Assembly: GCF_963678635.1 (NCBI RefSeq)
Contig: NC_087064.1
Span: forward strand, 79,944,526 to 80,008,525
Origin: Symsagittifera roscoffensis
Lineage: Eukaryota; Xenacoelomorpha; Acoela; Convolutidae
Direction of reading: 5' to 3'
Length of the DNA: 64,000 nt
In this document: piece after piece, positions 42,890-54,774 of the stretch
Numbering within the stretch: the stretch's first letter is position 1
How the letters are laid out: every line of letters starts with the position of its first letter
The notes under the pieces: model-generated
What the model saw: the letters and a program-made list of their open reading frames with translations, nothing else
What the model was told of the DNA's origin: nothing
Database searches by the model: none
Position numbers and translations under genes: made by a program

Positions 42890-44899
42890 TTTTAGCAAAT
42901 ATTTGAAAATTTAATCTGACCCCATTGGATCAATCTGATTAAGTGGCTTTACTAAATTATTACGCATATTTCAGCCTCTTCAGGGAAACCAATTTTTCAT
43001 TTTCCCAGAAAAACTGCAAAAAATCCCACAGTAGTTTTAAACACTAATTTCTAAATGCCACATTTCAGCTTCATTAATCACTTAACTTTTATCATTTCTT
43101 TGTGTTGAATAAGTCTGTGCCTCTTGCGAAGTAACCGGATATTGATTTTTCCGTACCTGTACAAAACAGTCCCATACAAAACAGTCCAAAAAACAGCCGC
43201 AAGAGATAAGTCTTTTAAAAATTAAGTGGACTCTGCAATTTGTTGGCGGGTTTCGCAAATTGTTAAAGTTTTCCGGAAAAAGCGTGAAAGTTATTGTTTT
43301 AATCCACAATTTGGGAGTAGATTTGTGCAGTTTGGACTTGTAATGAATCTGCTTTTAGGCAGACTGATTCCAATAAAATGCTTTCATGAATGTTTCGGTA
43401 TATTTTGAGATCTCATTTCCATCAGAAAGATGTAGAAAAATAAAATTTAAAAATTGTTTTGGCTCCTACCCATAAATGGAAAGGAACTTTGAGTTTCTAA
43501 GAGTTCGTTACACAAAATCAAGAACAAATTAAGTATCAATAAAAACAAAACACTATTAAAAAAAACAGCTTGATATCATAGAAAATTCTTGGTATTGAGA
43601 AAAAAAGTCTGATATTTTCTATAGTTCAGAAAAGTGTCACAATTTGAAAACGATATTTTGGCCGATTGAGAAACTAAAACCAGCTTTTTTTTCAACCAAT
43701 TCAGATTTATTTACACTATTGTCCAATTTCACTATAAGTGCAGTGAATTTTTTTGAGAAGAGCAAAGGCTCAAAAAAGCGTGCATTTCTTCATAGTCAAA
43801 TAATCGTTTTGTGCAGAATATAAGCTACGCGCAGAGGAAGCCTTCAAATACAGTTTATTCTGGGTTGATATTTTGCTGATGTTGCATGCCAGCTTAATTA
43901 CATGTAAACGGAACTTTGGACCGTCGTGATTATGTTTTTTCAGCTATCAGAGGGTTCAGCTATGAGAAATAACAGCAAAAGAAGCATTTGATGTATTGCA
44001 TTTTGATGTCCTAGTTAAGCGGACGTAAGTGACAAACTCAGGCGAGGCGATTGATGAACGGTAAGAAGCAGCTCCGGGTAAAAATGAATATTTTGGCCAC
44101 TGACCGAGCGAACAAAGTATCCCTTCGATAGTTTAATTTATGCCATTTGTTATCCTGCTTCTGCAGCTTTGTTCTATCCCAAATAGCTGCAACTTGAATG
44201 TTTGATTACTACTTGAAGCAAAAGTTAAATGTTGAAAAAATTGATTTTAGTTGCTTTATCAATTTGCGGGTATAATTGAGATGCGTTAGTAATCCAATAC
44301 TCTAAGATATCGTAAAAAGAAAATTCGGGTCGTAAAAGGAGGAAAAGCGGCCTTGTGAAAGTCCTTGATCTCTCAGTTTACCCCCGGGGACTCCCTAATC
44401 CTAAAATGAAGTAGCTTTTACCAGTCTCGTTTTCATAACCCGCTGTTTTTGATCGCACGAAAAAATGGCAACCGGTAGAACATTAAACAAAAATTATCTC
44501 AAACTAAAACCTAACATCAGCGGTAGATTTTCGAAGAGAAACTTTTTCAAAAACTGGAAAATTTGTCTTAATACAATATCTAGCAAGCACTATTTTGAAA
44601 TCATTTTCAAAAACATTTCCCTTCAAGTTTGCTGTGTGTCCATTGAATCAATAAACTACCCCCCCATTCCCCACTACGCCAATTTTCTGCAAAAAAAATT
44701 ACCATCTGATCAACTATAAGTCTCTATCTGTTGCCAACACCAGTAAAACGAACGACAACGATTGAAAAGCAACTACAAAGTAAATTTTAGCTTTGTAACC
44801 AATTAACAATCCCCTCCATCACCTATGGAACCTATTATAAAATACACTCCATCTATATTGAACGATAAATTATTTATGAAAAACACAGACCACAATGAA

Positions 44900-45110
44900 G
44901 TTTGACCAAAAATTATTTTGTTGCTTGCCCCCACCCCCTCAAAATTATTGATTTATATAAAACCATAAGTGCATTTTCAAAAGTTTTAGCTTTGGCCAAC
45001 CAAATATGGATGTCATTTAACAATACACAACGGGGGCCTTGGGGCAAATTCAAGTGTCGAATCCCCGAGGAGAAGAGTCCCCCCAGCGGATTTCTTCTTC
45101 ATTCTTAGCT
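44900..45110 (+). mobile_element. R-type TIR element fragment
   Basis: GGGGCAAATTCAAGTGTCGA then ATCCCCGAGGAGAAGAG resembles the R core GGTCGAATCCCTGAGG. Poorly preserved. Confidence 0.35.
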
Positions 45111-47134
45111 GCTAAAATCATTCTTTTGCTAGATTGAATTTTTCTACTCCTGTAGAATAATATATGCCTATAATGACGAAACATCAGTCATTTTTGCGCA
45201 GAGCGCAATACACAGGAGACTTAAGAGTGGTAACATTTATAGAAAAAAGAGGAAATTAGTTCTTCTAGAGTGACGAGACTTCAAACTAAATATTATTTCT
45301 TCAACTGATTGATGCAAAAAGACTACTGTAAATCCACGTCTTAAAATGCGTTAAATGGCTCTTTAGAAGCAAGCAGACAAGCTAGTATAAATATAAATAT
45401 AGGCGGTTAAGATACAAATATTTTCTGCTGACTAAATAAATTAAACTTAATGAAATTAGCCCGCGTTCAAAGAGTCCTTGGAGAAAAAGTTAAGCCGGTA
45501 ACAGCATAAGAAACACATACTGTTCCATCACAGATAATAAGACATTTAAAAAAATAAGTCACTTAACTTTTTGAAATATTTTTCGATTTTTTCCCGGCTT
45601 TTCCAGTTTTTCCCTACTGTTGGAGAAAGATGGGAAAGTGTTGACGAATTCTTTTTAGGTCAAAAGTTACGCTAATTTAGAATAAATATTAGTTAACTAA
45701 AGTAGGTCACTTGAGTAACATGTTCTTCGGTGGAATGCAAATCAGGATTAAAATTTTTTATTGTGATGCCAAAAGTGACCCTTTACTAACTTGGGAGGCG
45801 GAGCAAAAAGCAGAATGGTCTAAGAGCAGAATGGGTCGAAGAGCAGAAGAACAGAAAAAAAAACTTTTATTGATTTATACGGGCTAATTGATAAACTGAT
45901 TATTATAATCGTCAGTAATACCAAGAAAATGAATAAAACAAGCATGAATTGAATAGTTTTATCAAGTGTCGCGATTAAGTTATTAAAGTTATGCATAAAC
46001 TATTGCTTCTTCGGTACTATTGAAAATTCTTATACTTAATTTACCGATTAGATTATAAAATTTGATATTTTTCTGTTTTTCTGCTCTTGGACCCATTCTG
46101 CACGTAGACCACTCTGCTTATTGACTGGCCACCACTAACTTGCTGCCTGAAATAGCGCGGAAAACACTCCACCCTACTCCACAGTTCCTTTCCATTCGTT
46201 GCATGGAGCGGAAGGAAGTGAAAGGCGTTAAGTTTAGCTTCTTGATAAAATTACAAATTAGTTTGGACAATTTTTTCTTAAAACAGAAAGCTGCTCTAAA
46301 TAAAACAAAAAACGGCAAAAGAGGTCTGGAAGAGGCAAAAAAAGAGGTCTGGAAGAGGCAAAAAAAGAGGCTCTATCGCCGTGATAAGAATCGATACTAA
46401 CAAATCACCACTGCAACACATCTATTTATACTCATGCTGTCGACTAAAAACTCCTCGGCAGCAAAAAAAATCGATTAAGTTTTGCGGATCGATTTAAATG
46501 AGATTGTGCAGGAACAGAGCGCAGGAGCATTCGCCAACAAGAAACAATTAATTTAACGGTTTTGGCTTCAAACACAAAAACTTCGAAGCACGCATAAACT
46601 ATTCCAGAACATTGCCAAATTTTGATAAAACCATTTAGCTTGCCTTAATTGATTTTGGGTTAACTTCGGAACCGGATTTTTAAAATCCATAAAAATCACA
46701 GATAAAATGTTTTTCTCATTTTGAGCTCAGGGCATCTTTCAGATCCTAGAAAAACTTTCCGTCGGAAAGTGATTGTTCAAATATTGAAATTTGACTTGGG
46801 AAGAACCCACTTATATCAAAAAAGTTCCGTCACTTTTTTTGAGCATTGAAACAATCATCGTATCAAAAAATGTATTTCTACAGAAAAGCTCGCATATCAT
46901 TTTGCTTCACTGTTTGAATGCACGCCGATCGATTGAAATTGTTGCTCCATTTAAAAAAAAATGGGACGGAAGATTTATGCTTGGGTTGGTCTCTTATATT
47001 TTTCAGCCGAATTTTGAAACAACAAAATCATTCGATCGGCGTGCAGTCAAACAATGAAGCAAAATTGATAAACCTTTTGGAACAACAAATTCGTTCGATC
47101 GGCGTACAGTCAAACAATGAAGCAAAAAGGATAA

Positions 47135-48198
47135 CTCGCACTGACAAAAATGGATTAGGATCGATTTTAGTATGAAAAAAGTACGGTAATTAAATTTAGA
47201 TCGATGTTAGAATGAAAAAAGTACGTTGATTAAATTTAGATAGATTTTAGTATGAAAAAAGTACGTTGATTAAATTTAGATCATTTTTAGTATGAAAAAC
47301 GTACGAAGACTAAATAAAAAAGATGAAGATTGATTTGGATCGATTTAAAATCGATTTAAATTGATCTTACATCCCCGCTAAAAAAATTGATCCAAGTCGA
47401 ATTTAAATCAATGTAAAATCATTTTTCCAGTCTGAACTTCGTTTTATTTTTAAAGGGATTAAAACGGATTTAAATCGATTTTTTCCACTCGAGTTTTATC
47501 AGTTTCAAATTTTTATTGCATTTATTTTTTGCCTATCTTTTTTCATTTTCATCCATAGCGTATTGTAGCATAAAAAAGACCAAATAAAAGGACTAAAATA
47601 TCGATAAAATTTTATGATTTTCTTGCATATTTTGGGTTCAAAAACTGATCTATATTTACCCTTTTCTTAATTCGTTTCATAAGTTGTTGCTTAAAATCTG
47701 ATTTACTTTCATGTTTTTCTATAATTTTATTGCATGTTATTGACATCACAATTTAACCTTACCTGACCCTTTTCTGCTTTATTACACAAGATTTTGCCCA
47801 TAATCTGATTTACATGATTTCTATGATTTTATTGCAAATTTTTGAGTTTGAAACCTGATTTATGAGGATCATTTTGTTGAATTCTATATCATCTGGCAGA
47901 AGCGTTTATGTTTAAAACTCGAGAATAAAAAATTCCAATATATTTTTTGAAGGGTATGTTTTTTTTTCGCCGTGTTAGCAAAAAAAATCGATTCAGGTGT
48001 GTAGGAAAATCCATCAAAATCGATTTATATTGATTTTTTAGACACTCAAATTGATTTAAAATTTTCAAAAAGATCGATTTAAATTGATTTAAAATCAATT
48101 TAAGTTCGTAAATTGTACATGGTTAATCGATTTGGATCGATTTAAAATCGATTTAAAATCAATTTAAATCGACCGGAAACCATTTCTGTCAGTGCGGG
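47135..48198. mobile_element. CCCGC-type TIR element nested in the foldback (1.06 kb)
   Basis: The left end CTCGCACTGACAAAAATGG and inverted right end CCCGCACTGACAGAAATGG match. The interior repeats GATCGATTT, AATTGAT and TTTAAATCGATTTAAA in both orientations, especially 47330-47480 and 47985-48170. Confidence 0.6.
47161..47320. repeat. 40-bp tandem repeat, four copies
   Basis: TATGAAAAAAGTACG recurs at 47171, 47211, 47251 and 47291, exactly 40 bases apart, with TTAAATTTAGAT between the units. Confidence 0.85.
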
Positions 48199-49654
48199 AA
48201 GCGTTTCTGCAAAAATACATTTTTTTTATACGACGATTAATTCAGTTCTCAAAGAAAGTGACGGAACTATTTTTTGATCTGAGTGGTTTCATCTCCAATC
48301 TACTTTTAATGTTTGAACAAACAGTTTCTGACGGAAAATTTTTCTACGATCTGAAAGATCCCCTGATCTCAAAATAAGAAAAACATTTAACCTGTGATTC
48401 TTATGGATTTTCAAAATCCGGTCCCGAAATTAACCCAAAATCATTTGAGGCAAGCTAAATGGCTTTATTAAAAATCGTAGATGCAAAATATATAAAATTG
48501 TACTTATGATAGCGTGTGTGTGGATGGATGAAAAAGTTGTTTCAGGGATTTCCTTAATACGAGCAGTCTTGCTTAATTTATTGATTATCTAATGCTTACA
48601 AACCTTGAAATCTGTAAACAATTTAATGTAGCCAACTGGTTCTAATTGGAGTGCATATGCATTCAGTAAAAACCCTTTAACGTCTTTGAGATAAAGTTAG
48701 GACCAGCGATAGGCAGTATTTTTGCTGAGGAAAGAAGATAAAACTTGGAAACTTTTCGTTTTGAGCCTATTTAATCATGAGGCTCATTAATTAGCTGCCT
48801 AAGCTACGCGCTAGTAAAAAAGAGGAATTATGACTTGCAATATTAATAAAAAGTTGGACTTGCAAATTTCAAACCATCAAAAATTTACAACCAAGACCGC
48901 TCGTTTGTCAATAATGATATAATTTTTGAAAATTAAAAAAATTAAAACTTTTTTTTTCATTTTTTCTCTTTTTTGTCACCAAACTCGCTATGTATAGCAT
49001 AAGGTAAAAAAAATTAGGATTTCTTTTTGTATTATTTGGACCAGTTTGCCTCAATTCAGTTCAGAATGATTTAAATCGCCGCTTATGCGTTTATCAGAAT
49101 GCATATCGCGTGTTATTTATTCCAAAATGGACAAACTAGCAACTTTCGAACCCACAGTTGGCCACAAATAATGTTCAGAGGTGAAATTGCTGTACACTTG
49201 GGCACAACACAACAATATCTTTCAGATAGTATAAAAAATTTCTAAATTTCTATGTTAAAATTTCAAAATTTGACCGAATAAAAAGCATGAATGTTCCGTC
49301 ACTTTCTACTATCTATTAAGAAATATCGTTTCTCAAAAAACTCTAAAAAGGCCCTAATGTTTTCTAGATAGTCATACAGAAACTTGAATTTGTTGGTAGA
49401 AAAAAAACTTTCCAAGCGCAATTAACCTGGCACTTTCTTGGAAAGTCGGATCAACACTCAAGCCACATAACGTAAAAAATCTTTTCTAGTGGTTGTGACG
49501 TATTGATATTCAAAAATCACAAATCAAATATGCGTTGAAACGAGTTAAAATTTAATAAAATATACTGTCGGTGAACGAACAGAACAGTTGATAGAATCTT
49601 GAAAAAATGCATTTTTGAACTCGGTTTCTTATTTGAAGTTTTCCCGCACTGAGC

Positions 49655-50384
49655 GCCCATGGATCAAAATCGATTGAATTGTGCTTTATTAGTCAGTATC
49701 TAAGAATGTAAAGTATTAAAAATGGTTTATGCTTCTAATTTTGTTTATATTCTGATAATCGAAAATATGGATTTTTTTGAGAGGTTTTTGATGAAAATTG
49801 CAATTGCTTTGAAAGTTATATCATTTCTTGTTCAGTGCAGTTGCTACTTATTACTTTTCATAAAATTTTAGTTTTCACATAAGGTTTTATATTTTCAAGT
49901 TTTCTCAATTTTTTCCATTTGACAGTTTAACATTTTTTCATATTGTTTTACCATCGCCATGGTAAAAAATCGCCCTTCGCCTGCTTATCATCGCCATTTG
50001 TCTACCTACCCCCCCCCCCCCCCCACCACCACATTCGAGTAAGGGAGGGGGTGTTTAGTTTAATGATTGAACGGGGGGAATAAAATAGTTGAACTAACGA
50101 ATGGCGGGGATCACTCAATGTAAACTCCAACGCCTTTTTTAACAACACCAACAGCCCCGTTGTTCGCCGGTTTACTCCCCTCCCAGTTCCCAACCCTCCC
50201 CCCAGTGGTGTGTCCCCCCCCCCCCCACTTGGAGGGTTGGGTGTATAATGAAACTTAAAGGGTTGGGTTATAATGAACTTCTTTAACGAATTATTTTTTC
50301 GAAATAATCGATTATAACGGCAATATAATCCATTTCATGGTCTGAATTTTACATCTGTAATAGATTATAATCAGTAGCGTGCCG
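49655..50384. mobile_element. Probable CCCGC-type element fragments and poly-C tracts
   Basis: CCCGCACTGAGCGCCCATGG at about 49660 is a left end of this family and AATCGATTATAACGG near 50310 is its internal motif, but no clean right end was found. C runs of 16 (50009-50024) and 13 (50214-50226) lie between. Confidence 0.35.
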
Positions 50385-50690
50385 AGAAGGAGGGGGGGGG
50401 GATATAATTTTACGACATCCATTTTTTGCTAAAAAACTTTACAATTTTTCCAAAGGCGCCTTTGGTGCCAATATGAATAATTTTGAGGGGGCGCCGAAAA
50501 AACCAACTGTTTGGTCAAATTTTTCCAAAAAGTGCCCAAAAACCTCGTTTTTGGCCTGTTTCTTGAAAAATTTGCCTGCGGCGCAGAAAATTTTAGACAA
50601 AATAGGCTCCCTATAGTACTTTCGATGAACTCCGAAAATCACATTGGTCAACCGAAAAATCGATTAAAATCCATTGGCGATGGCTGCAGG
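50385..50690 (+). mobile_element. R-type TIR element fragment beside RGS exon 1
   Basis: GCGCCTTTGGTGCCAATATG, TTGCCTGCGGCGCAGAAAAT and the G run match, in order, the element at 57280-57718 and the window-end copy at 63830. It ends about 40 bases from the exon 1 donor. Confidence 0.55.
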
Positions 50691-50730
50691 TTTACTAAAT
50701 TAAAAAATGAATAAAAATGATATAACTCAC

Positions 50731-50806
50731 GCGTAGTTGACATCAAGAGGTCGAAACTGCGTTTCCATTGCTCCAGTTCCGCGTTAGTAGCGCTGATTCT
50801 AAACAT
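50731..50806 (-). CDS. RGS protein, exon 1 (first coding exon seen)
   Basis: From ATG at 50806: MFRISATNAELEQWKRSFDL then LMSTT, splitting an Arg codon at the ACGC|GTGAGT donor after 50731. W-x2-SFDLLM is the start of the RGS fold, and the exon joins exon 2 in frame as TTRGQDSF. A TGA lies six codons upstream in frame, so either this ATG is the start (total 217 residues) or the coding part begins at an acceptor TTTAG|AATC at 50799-50800 fed by an exon not recognised. RZ proteins normally carry a cysteine string before the RGS domain; it is absent from this exon, favouring either a shorter protein or a missing upstream exon. Confidence 0.75.
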
Positions 50807-53593
50807 GTTGCCCAGTATAGGTAATCAGAAGTACTTAGACAAAACACGGTATACTAAACAACAAAAACGACTGCGATAAAAAGCAAGAAAATAAGACTGA
50901 ATCCGAGGGGAAGCAGCGCCTGTAGTCAACTCTGTTGGTATAAAGAATCCGTATTAGATCCGTATAGGCAATATTATTAACACGATCAAATTAAGAGCAG
51001 AGTAAAATAGAGCAGTGCTATTTTTATAACATAAATATTTTGCCTTATTTTATATATTTTGTCTGATGAGAATGAGAGAATACAGTCTGTATGAAGGGAA
51101 AAGGGTAGAGTAAAGTAAAAACTAGAAGCATATGAAATTTACTCTTAAAACGTTTCCATATACTCTCTCTCTCTCTCTCTATCCCAGTTAGAATTTGAGG
51201 TTCTCAGTATAGCAATATATTTTGAATTGAGAATAGACCTTGGAGGTGGGAATAACGAACGTGATAGCAAAGCAATTTATAGTAAGGGCCCTTATAAGCT
51301 CTGTTTCCCCATCTTGTAATTTATAAAGTGAACACCAAAATAATCCACTATTAATTTTTTTTTTTCGACCAAAATGAGAGGAGTCATTTCAAAACCATAT
51401 TGGTCCAACTAAGACAAAGTATTAGCAAAACTGCGTGTCAGGATATGAAGAAAGCGCGATAAAACTAAGCATTAACATCAGCCTGTATTAAAAAATGCAA
51501 ATAAAAAATATTGACGAAGATGAAAACTATTGCTGCGCAGTTTTTTAAATATTGAATGAAGACTAAATAAGCTGGCAACCGAACCACTTTTTAATTTAAA
51601 AAGGGAGAAATATTCTTTTTTGCTTCAGTGTTTGAACGAGAAACGTGAAAAAATTGAGATGCTTTTTAACTGGTGTGAACAGATGTCTTTTTCCGATCAT
51701 AATCATACAAATGTAAACATAGATGGCGTGACCGGAATGGAGGGAACGGAAATTTACAATGCTATCTTTTGCTATCAGAAATTGTTTCCGCATCTAATTT
51801 TTACAACTGAATTTACAAACAAACCAAAAAGAGCAAGATAATCGTCACTAAGAAAAATTTTACCGAAAATTCCTTGTCGTTGTCTGTGGTATTGCAATAA
51901 CATAATAACAAATTGAAACCAGACTGCTCGTATCAGGGCGACGCCCTGATTTTTTCCCGACTGCCCTTTAACCTTTACGGAGCAGTGTTCCATTTTAAGT
52001 AATTAATGAAATTGGGTTTTTTCGGTTACACCCCCTAAATGATAAAAATTGAAAGTGAAATCTTTTCTTACAAAATGAGACTGAATTTACTTTGAAATGC
52101 AGGGCTGATATCCCGAGCGTTAAATCAAGCTAGAAAATGGCAAAAAGGGGCAAATTTAACGACAATTAAAACGCATTTGGCATCATTTTAAAGAACTTTA
52201 TGCACAAAAAGCTTGGGGAAAATTGGAGAAAAAAAATGGAGAAAAAAAATCATTTTAAGGCCCAATTATAAAAATGCTTTGTTTTTACTAACCCCATAAA
52301 AATATCGTGCATTTCCTGGTAACAGTGTCCCAAATATATAATAAATGTTTTCATTTCAATTTTTATCTTTTCAGGGGGGTAGAAACGAAACGAGCCAGGA
52401 AATTTTCAAATAAAAACAAGAAAACAGAAATTAAATGTTTTTAAATTGTATGCCAAGCATTTTTTACACAACTACAAAAATTTCTAATAAAATCAAAAAT
52501 TGAAGGAAATTTTCAAAAAATTGCTGAATCTCAAAATCATATAAAAGCTCAAACAACGACCCTCCGAAAAAAATAGATGCAAAATTTCAATTTTTGTGCA
52601 TAACATAACGCAGACTAAAATTTTCACACAAAATTAGCCCAAACTACATAGATTGTTTTGTGTGCAGACGAATTTCTCCTTTTTGAGTTGTTTTTATATA
52701 TGTTGAGATAAACTTCAGTCTGTCAAAAAACAAACAGCAGTTCACAATATTCAGCCAGTGATACTTTTCTATCCGTATTGAAAAATAAATTTACCGGCAT
52801 ATCTTTGAATACTGTTCATTTTCGAGATTCTTGCGAATTATTTCTCTTGTGAAAATTTTTTTACTGATTTTGTCGTTGGTTAAAAGAGTAAAAGTTATCG
52901 AAATTCATTTTAGGCGAAAAGTGGAAGTCTTAAATATTTCCTCATGGAGAAACGCGTGTCATAAATTTTCATAAAAGAAAAAAAAGCTTGTCATAGAGTT
53001 TTTTGACCAATTGCTGTATCAATGGTATTGCATGAAACTATACAATAATTTTTTTTCCATATATGAAAATGGTATGGCAAGCATTTTCGGTCAACCGTTC
53101 AAATTGGCCAAGCTGGCAAATTTCAAATCCTGTTAACAATGCAAAAAAAAAACACCATAAAAAATTTTTAAATATGAACTCAGAACAACCATAGCCAAAA
53201 ATAACCAAAAATTCCCATAAAAACCACTAGTTAAGAATTCGAAACTTGTCTGGAGAAAAAGAAGACTCCGAGCACAAACTGTTCGTAACTTTTTCGAAAG
53301 CGGAATAAAAACATTTTAATATTATGATATTATCAGGCCAGTGAGTTAATATATCTAGCCTACAACGAATTTTGATTTCATAGCAACTGTCTTTGATAGA
53401 GGTTCCACCACATATGAGATCTTTTTCAACTATTGCCTTACCCTAGTGCCAATTTGGTTGGACTTGAGCAGTTTTGTCAGGCGAATAGTGTGAAAATCAT
53501 ACTATTTATAAAGGAATAGCGTTTATTGTTTAGTTTCTCTCCTGCTAATTTTAACAAGCTTCTTAGGGGCAAGTGTAATATCATGATAAAACT
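50807..53593. other. RGS upstream region, no gene recognised
   Basis: 50880-51000 is less repetitive and may contain the 5' untranslated region or promoter. A (CT)9 run is at 51163-51180. 51932-51950 is a perfect 19-base palindrome, ATCAGGGCG-A-CGCCCTGAT. 52960-53100 holds a fragment of the TTGTATGATAAGCAT family. Reading frames at 51596-51993 look random. Confidence 0.4.
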
Positions 53594-54774
53594 CAGACTA
53601 AATTAGACAAAAATCAATGAAAGGCTAAAACGAAGTTAAATTCTGCTACAATTTAAAACTCTATATAAAACTCTATTAACCTTGATTGTGTTTCCTAAAA
53701 AAAATCAAGTTATCTCATTGTAGAGAAAAACTATTCGAAAACGTTTCAATTTTCAGACTAAATTAGACAAAAATCAATGAAAGGCTAAAACGAAGTTAAA
53801 TTCTGCTACAATTTAAAACTCTATATAAAACTCTATTAACCTTGATTGTGTTTCCTAAAAAATCAAGTTATCTCATTGTAGAGAAAAACTATTCGAAAAC
53901 ATTTCAATTTTCAGACTAAATTAGACAAAAATCAAGGAAAGGCTAAAACGAAGTTAAATTCTGCTACAATTTAAAACTCTATATAAAATTCTATTAACCT
54001 TGATTGTGTTTCCTAAAAAAAAGTCAAGTTATCTCATTGTAGAGAAAAAATATTCGAAAACGTTTCAATTTTCAGACTAAATTAGACAAAAATCAATGAA
54101 AGGCTAAAACGAAGTTAAATTCTGCTACAATTTAAAACTCTATATAAAACTCTATTAACCTTGATTGTGTTTTCTAAAAAAGATCAAGTTATCTCATTGT
54201 AGAGAAAAACTATTCGAAAACGTTTCAATTTTCAGACTAAATTAGACAAAAATCAATGAAAGGCTAAAACGAAGTTAAATTCTGCTACAATTTAAAACTC
54301 TATATAAAACTCTATTAACCTTGATTGTGTTTTCTAAAAAAGATCAAGTTATCTCATTGTAGAGAAAAACTATTCGAAAACGTTTCAATTTTCAGACTAA
54401 ATTAGACATAAATCAATGAAAGGCTAAAACGAAGTTAAATTCTGCTACAATTTAAAACTCTATATAAAACTCTATTAACCTTGATTGTGTTTTCTAAAAA
54501 AGATCAAGTTATCTCATTGTAGAGAAAAAACTATTCGAAAACGTTTCAAATTTCAGACTAAATTAGACAAAAATCAATGAAAGGCTAAAACGAAGTTAAA
54601 TTCTGCTACAATTTAAAACTCTATATAAAACTCTATTAACCTTGATTGTGTTTTCTAAAAAAGATCAAGTTATCTCATTGTAGAGAAAAACTATTCGAAA
54701 ACGTTTCAATTTTCAGACTAAATTAGACAAATATCAATGAAAGGCTAAAACGAAGTTAAATTCTGCTACAATTT
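53594..54774. repeat. Satellite-like tandem array, 160-bp unit, seven full copies plus 61 bp
   Basis: CAGACTAAATTAGACAAA marks unit starts at 53594, 53754, 53912, 54073, 54233, 54393, 54554 and 54714 (spacing 158-161). Units are nearly identical; differences cluster in one A-rich stretch (CCTAAAAAAAATC variants) about 107 bases into the unit. Each unit contains CTATATAAAACTC and AACCTTGATTG. There are no spacers, so it is not a CRISPR array. Confidence 0.92.

Larger units (their letters stand above)
46620..48474. mobile_element. Long-armed foldback element (1.86 kb) with about 280-bp inverted arms
   Basis: The left arm 46620-46899 and right arm about 48197-48474 are reverse complements: CCATTTAGCTTGCCT, GATTTTGGGTTAA, ACCGGATTTT and AAGTGACGGAAC pair across the element. 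Inside lie further inverted repeats (46905-46950 against 47030-47130, with CGATCGGCGT and CAAACAATGAAGCAAAA) and a nested TIR element at 47135-48198. No transposase ORF. Confidence 0.7.
40770..50730 (-). other. RGS intron 1 (about 10 kb), repeat-filled
   Basis: GTGAGT donor at 50730 and TTTTTGGTTTAG acceptor. It contains the foldback element 46620-48474, fragments of R-type and CCCGC-type TIR elements, poly-C runs, and a related pair of repeats at about 41100-41260 and 41540-41720. Plus-strand ORFs such as 41832-42218, 44465-44719 and 46140-46400 show no family features and are probably chance. Confidence 0.7.

Noticed and set aside
51932-51956. Rho-independent terminator (palindrome plus T run)
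   Set aside because: The context is animal DNA with no bacterial gene next to it.
53594-54774. CRISPR-like array
   Set aside because: Units are 160 bp and contiguous, with no unique spacers, in a eukaryotic genome.
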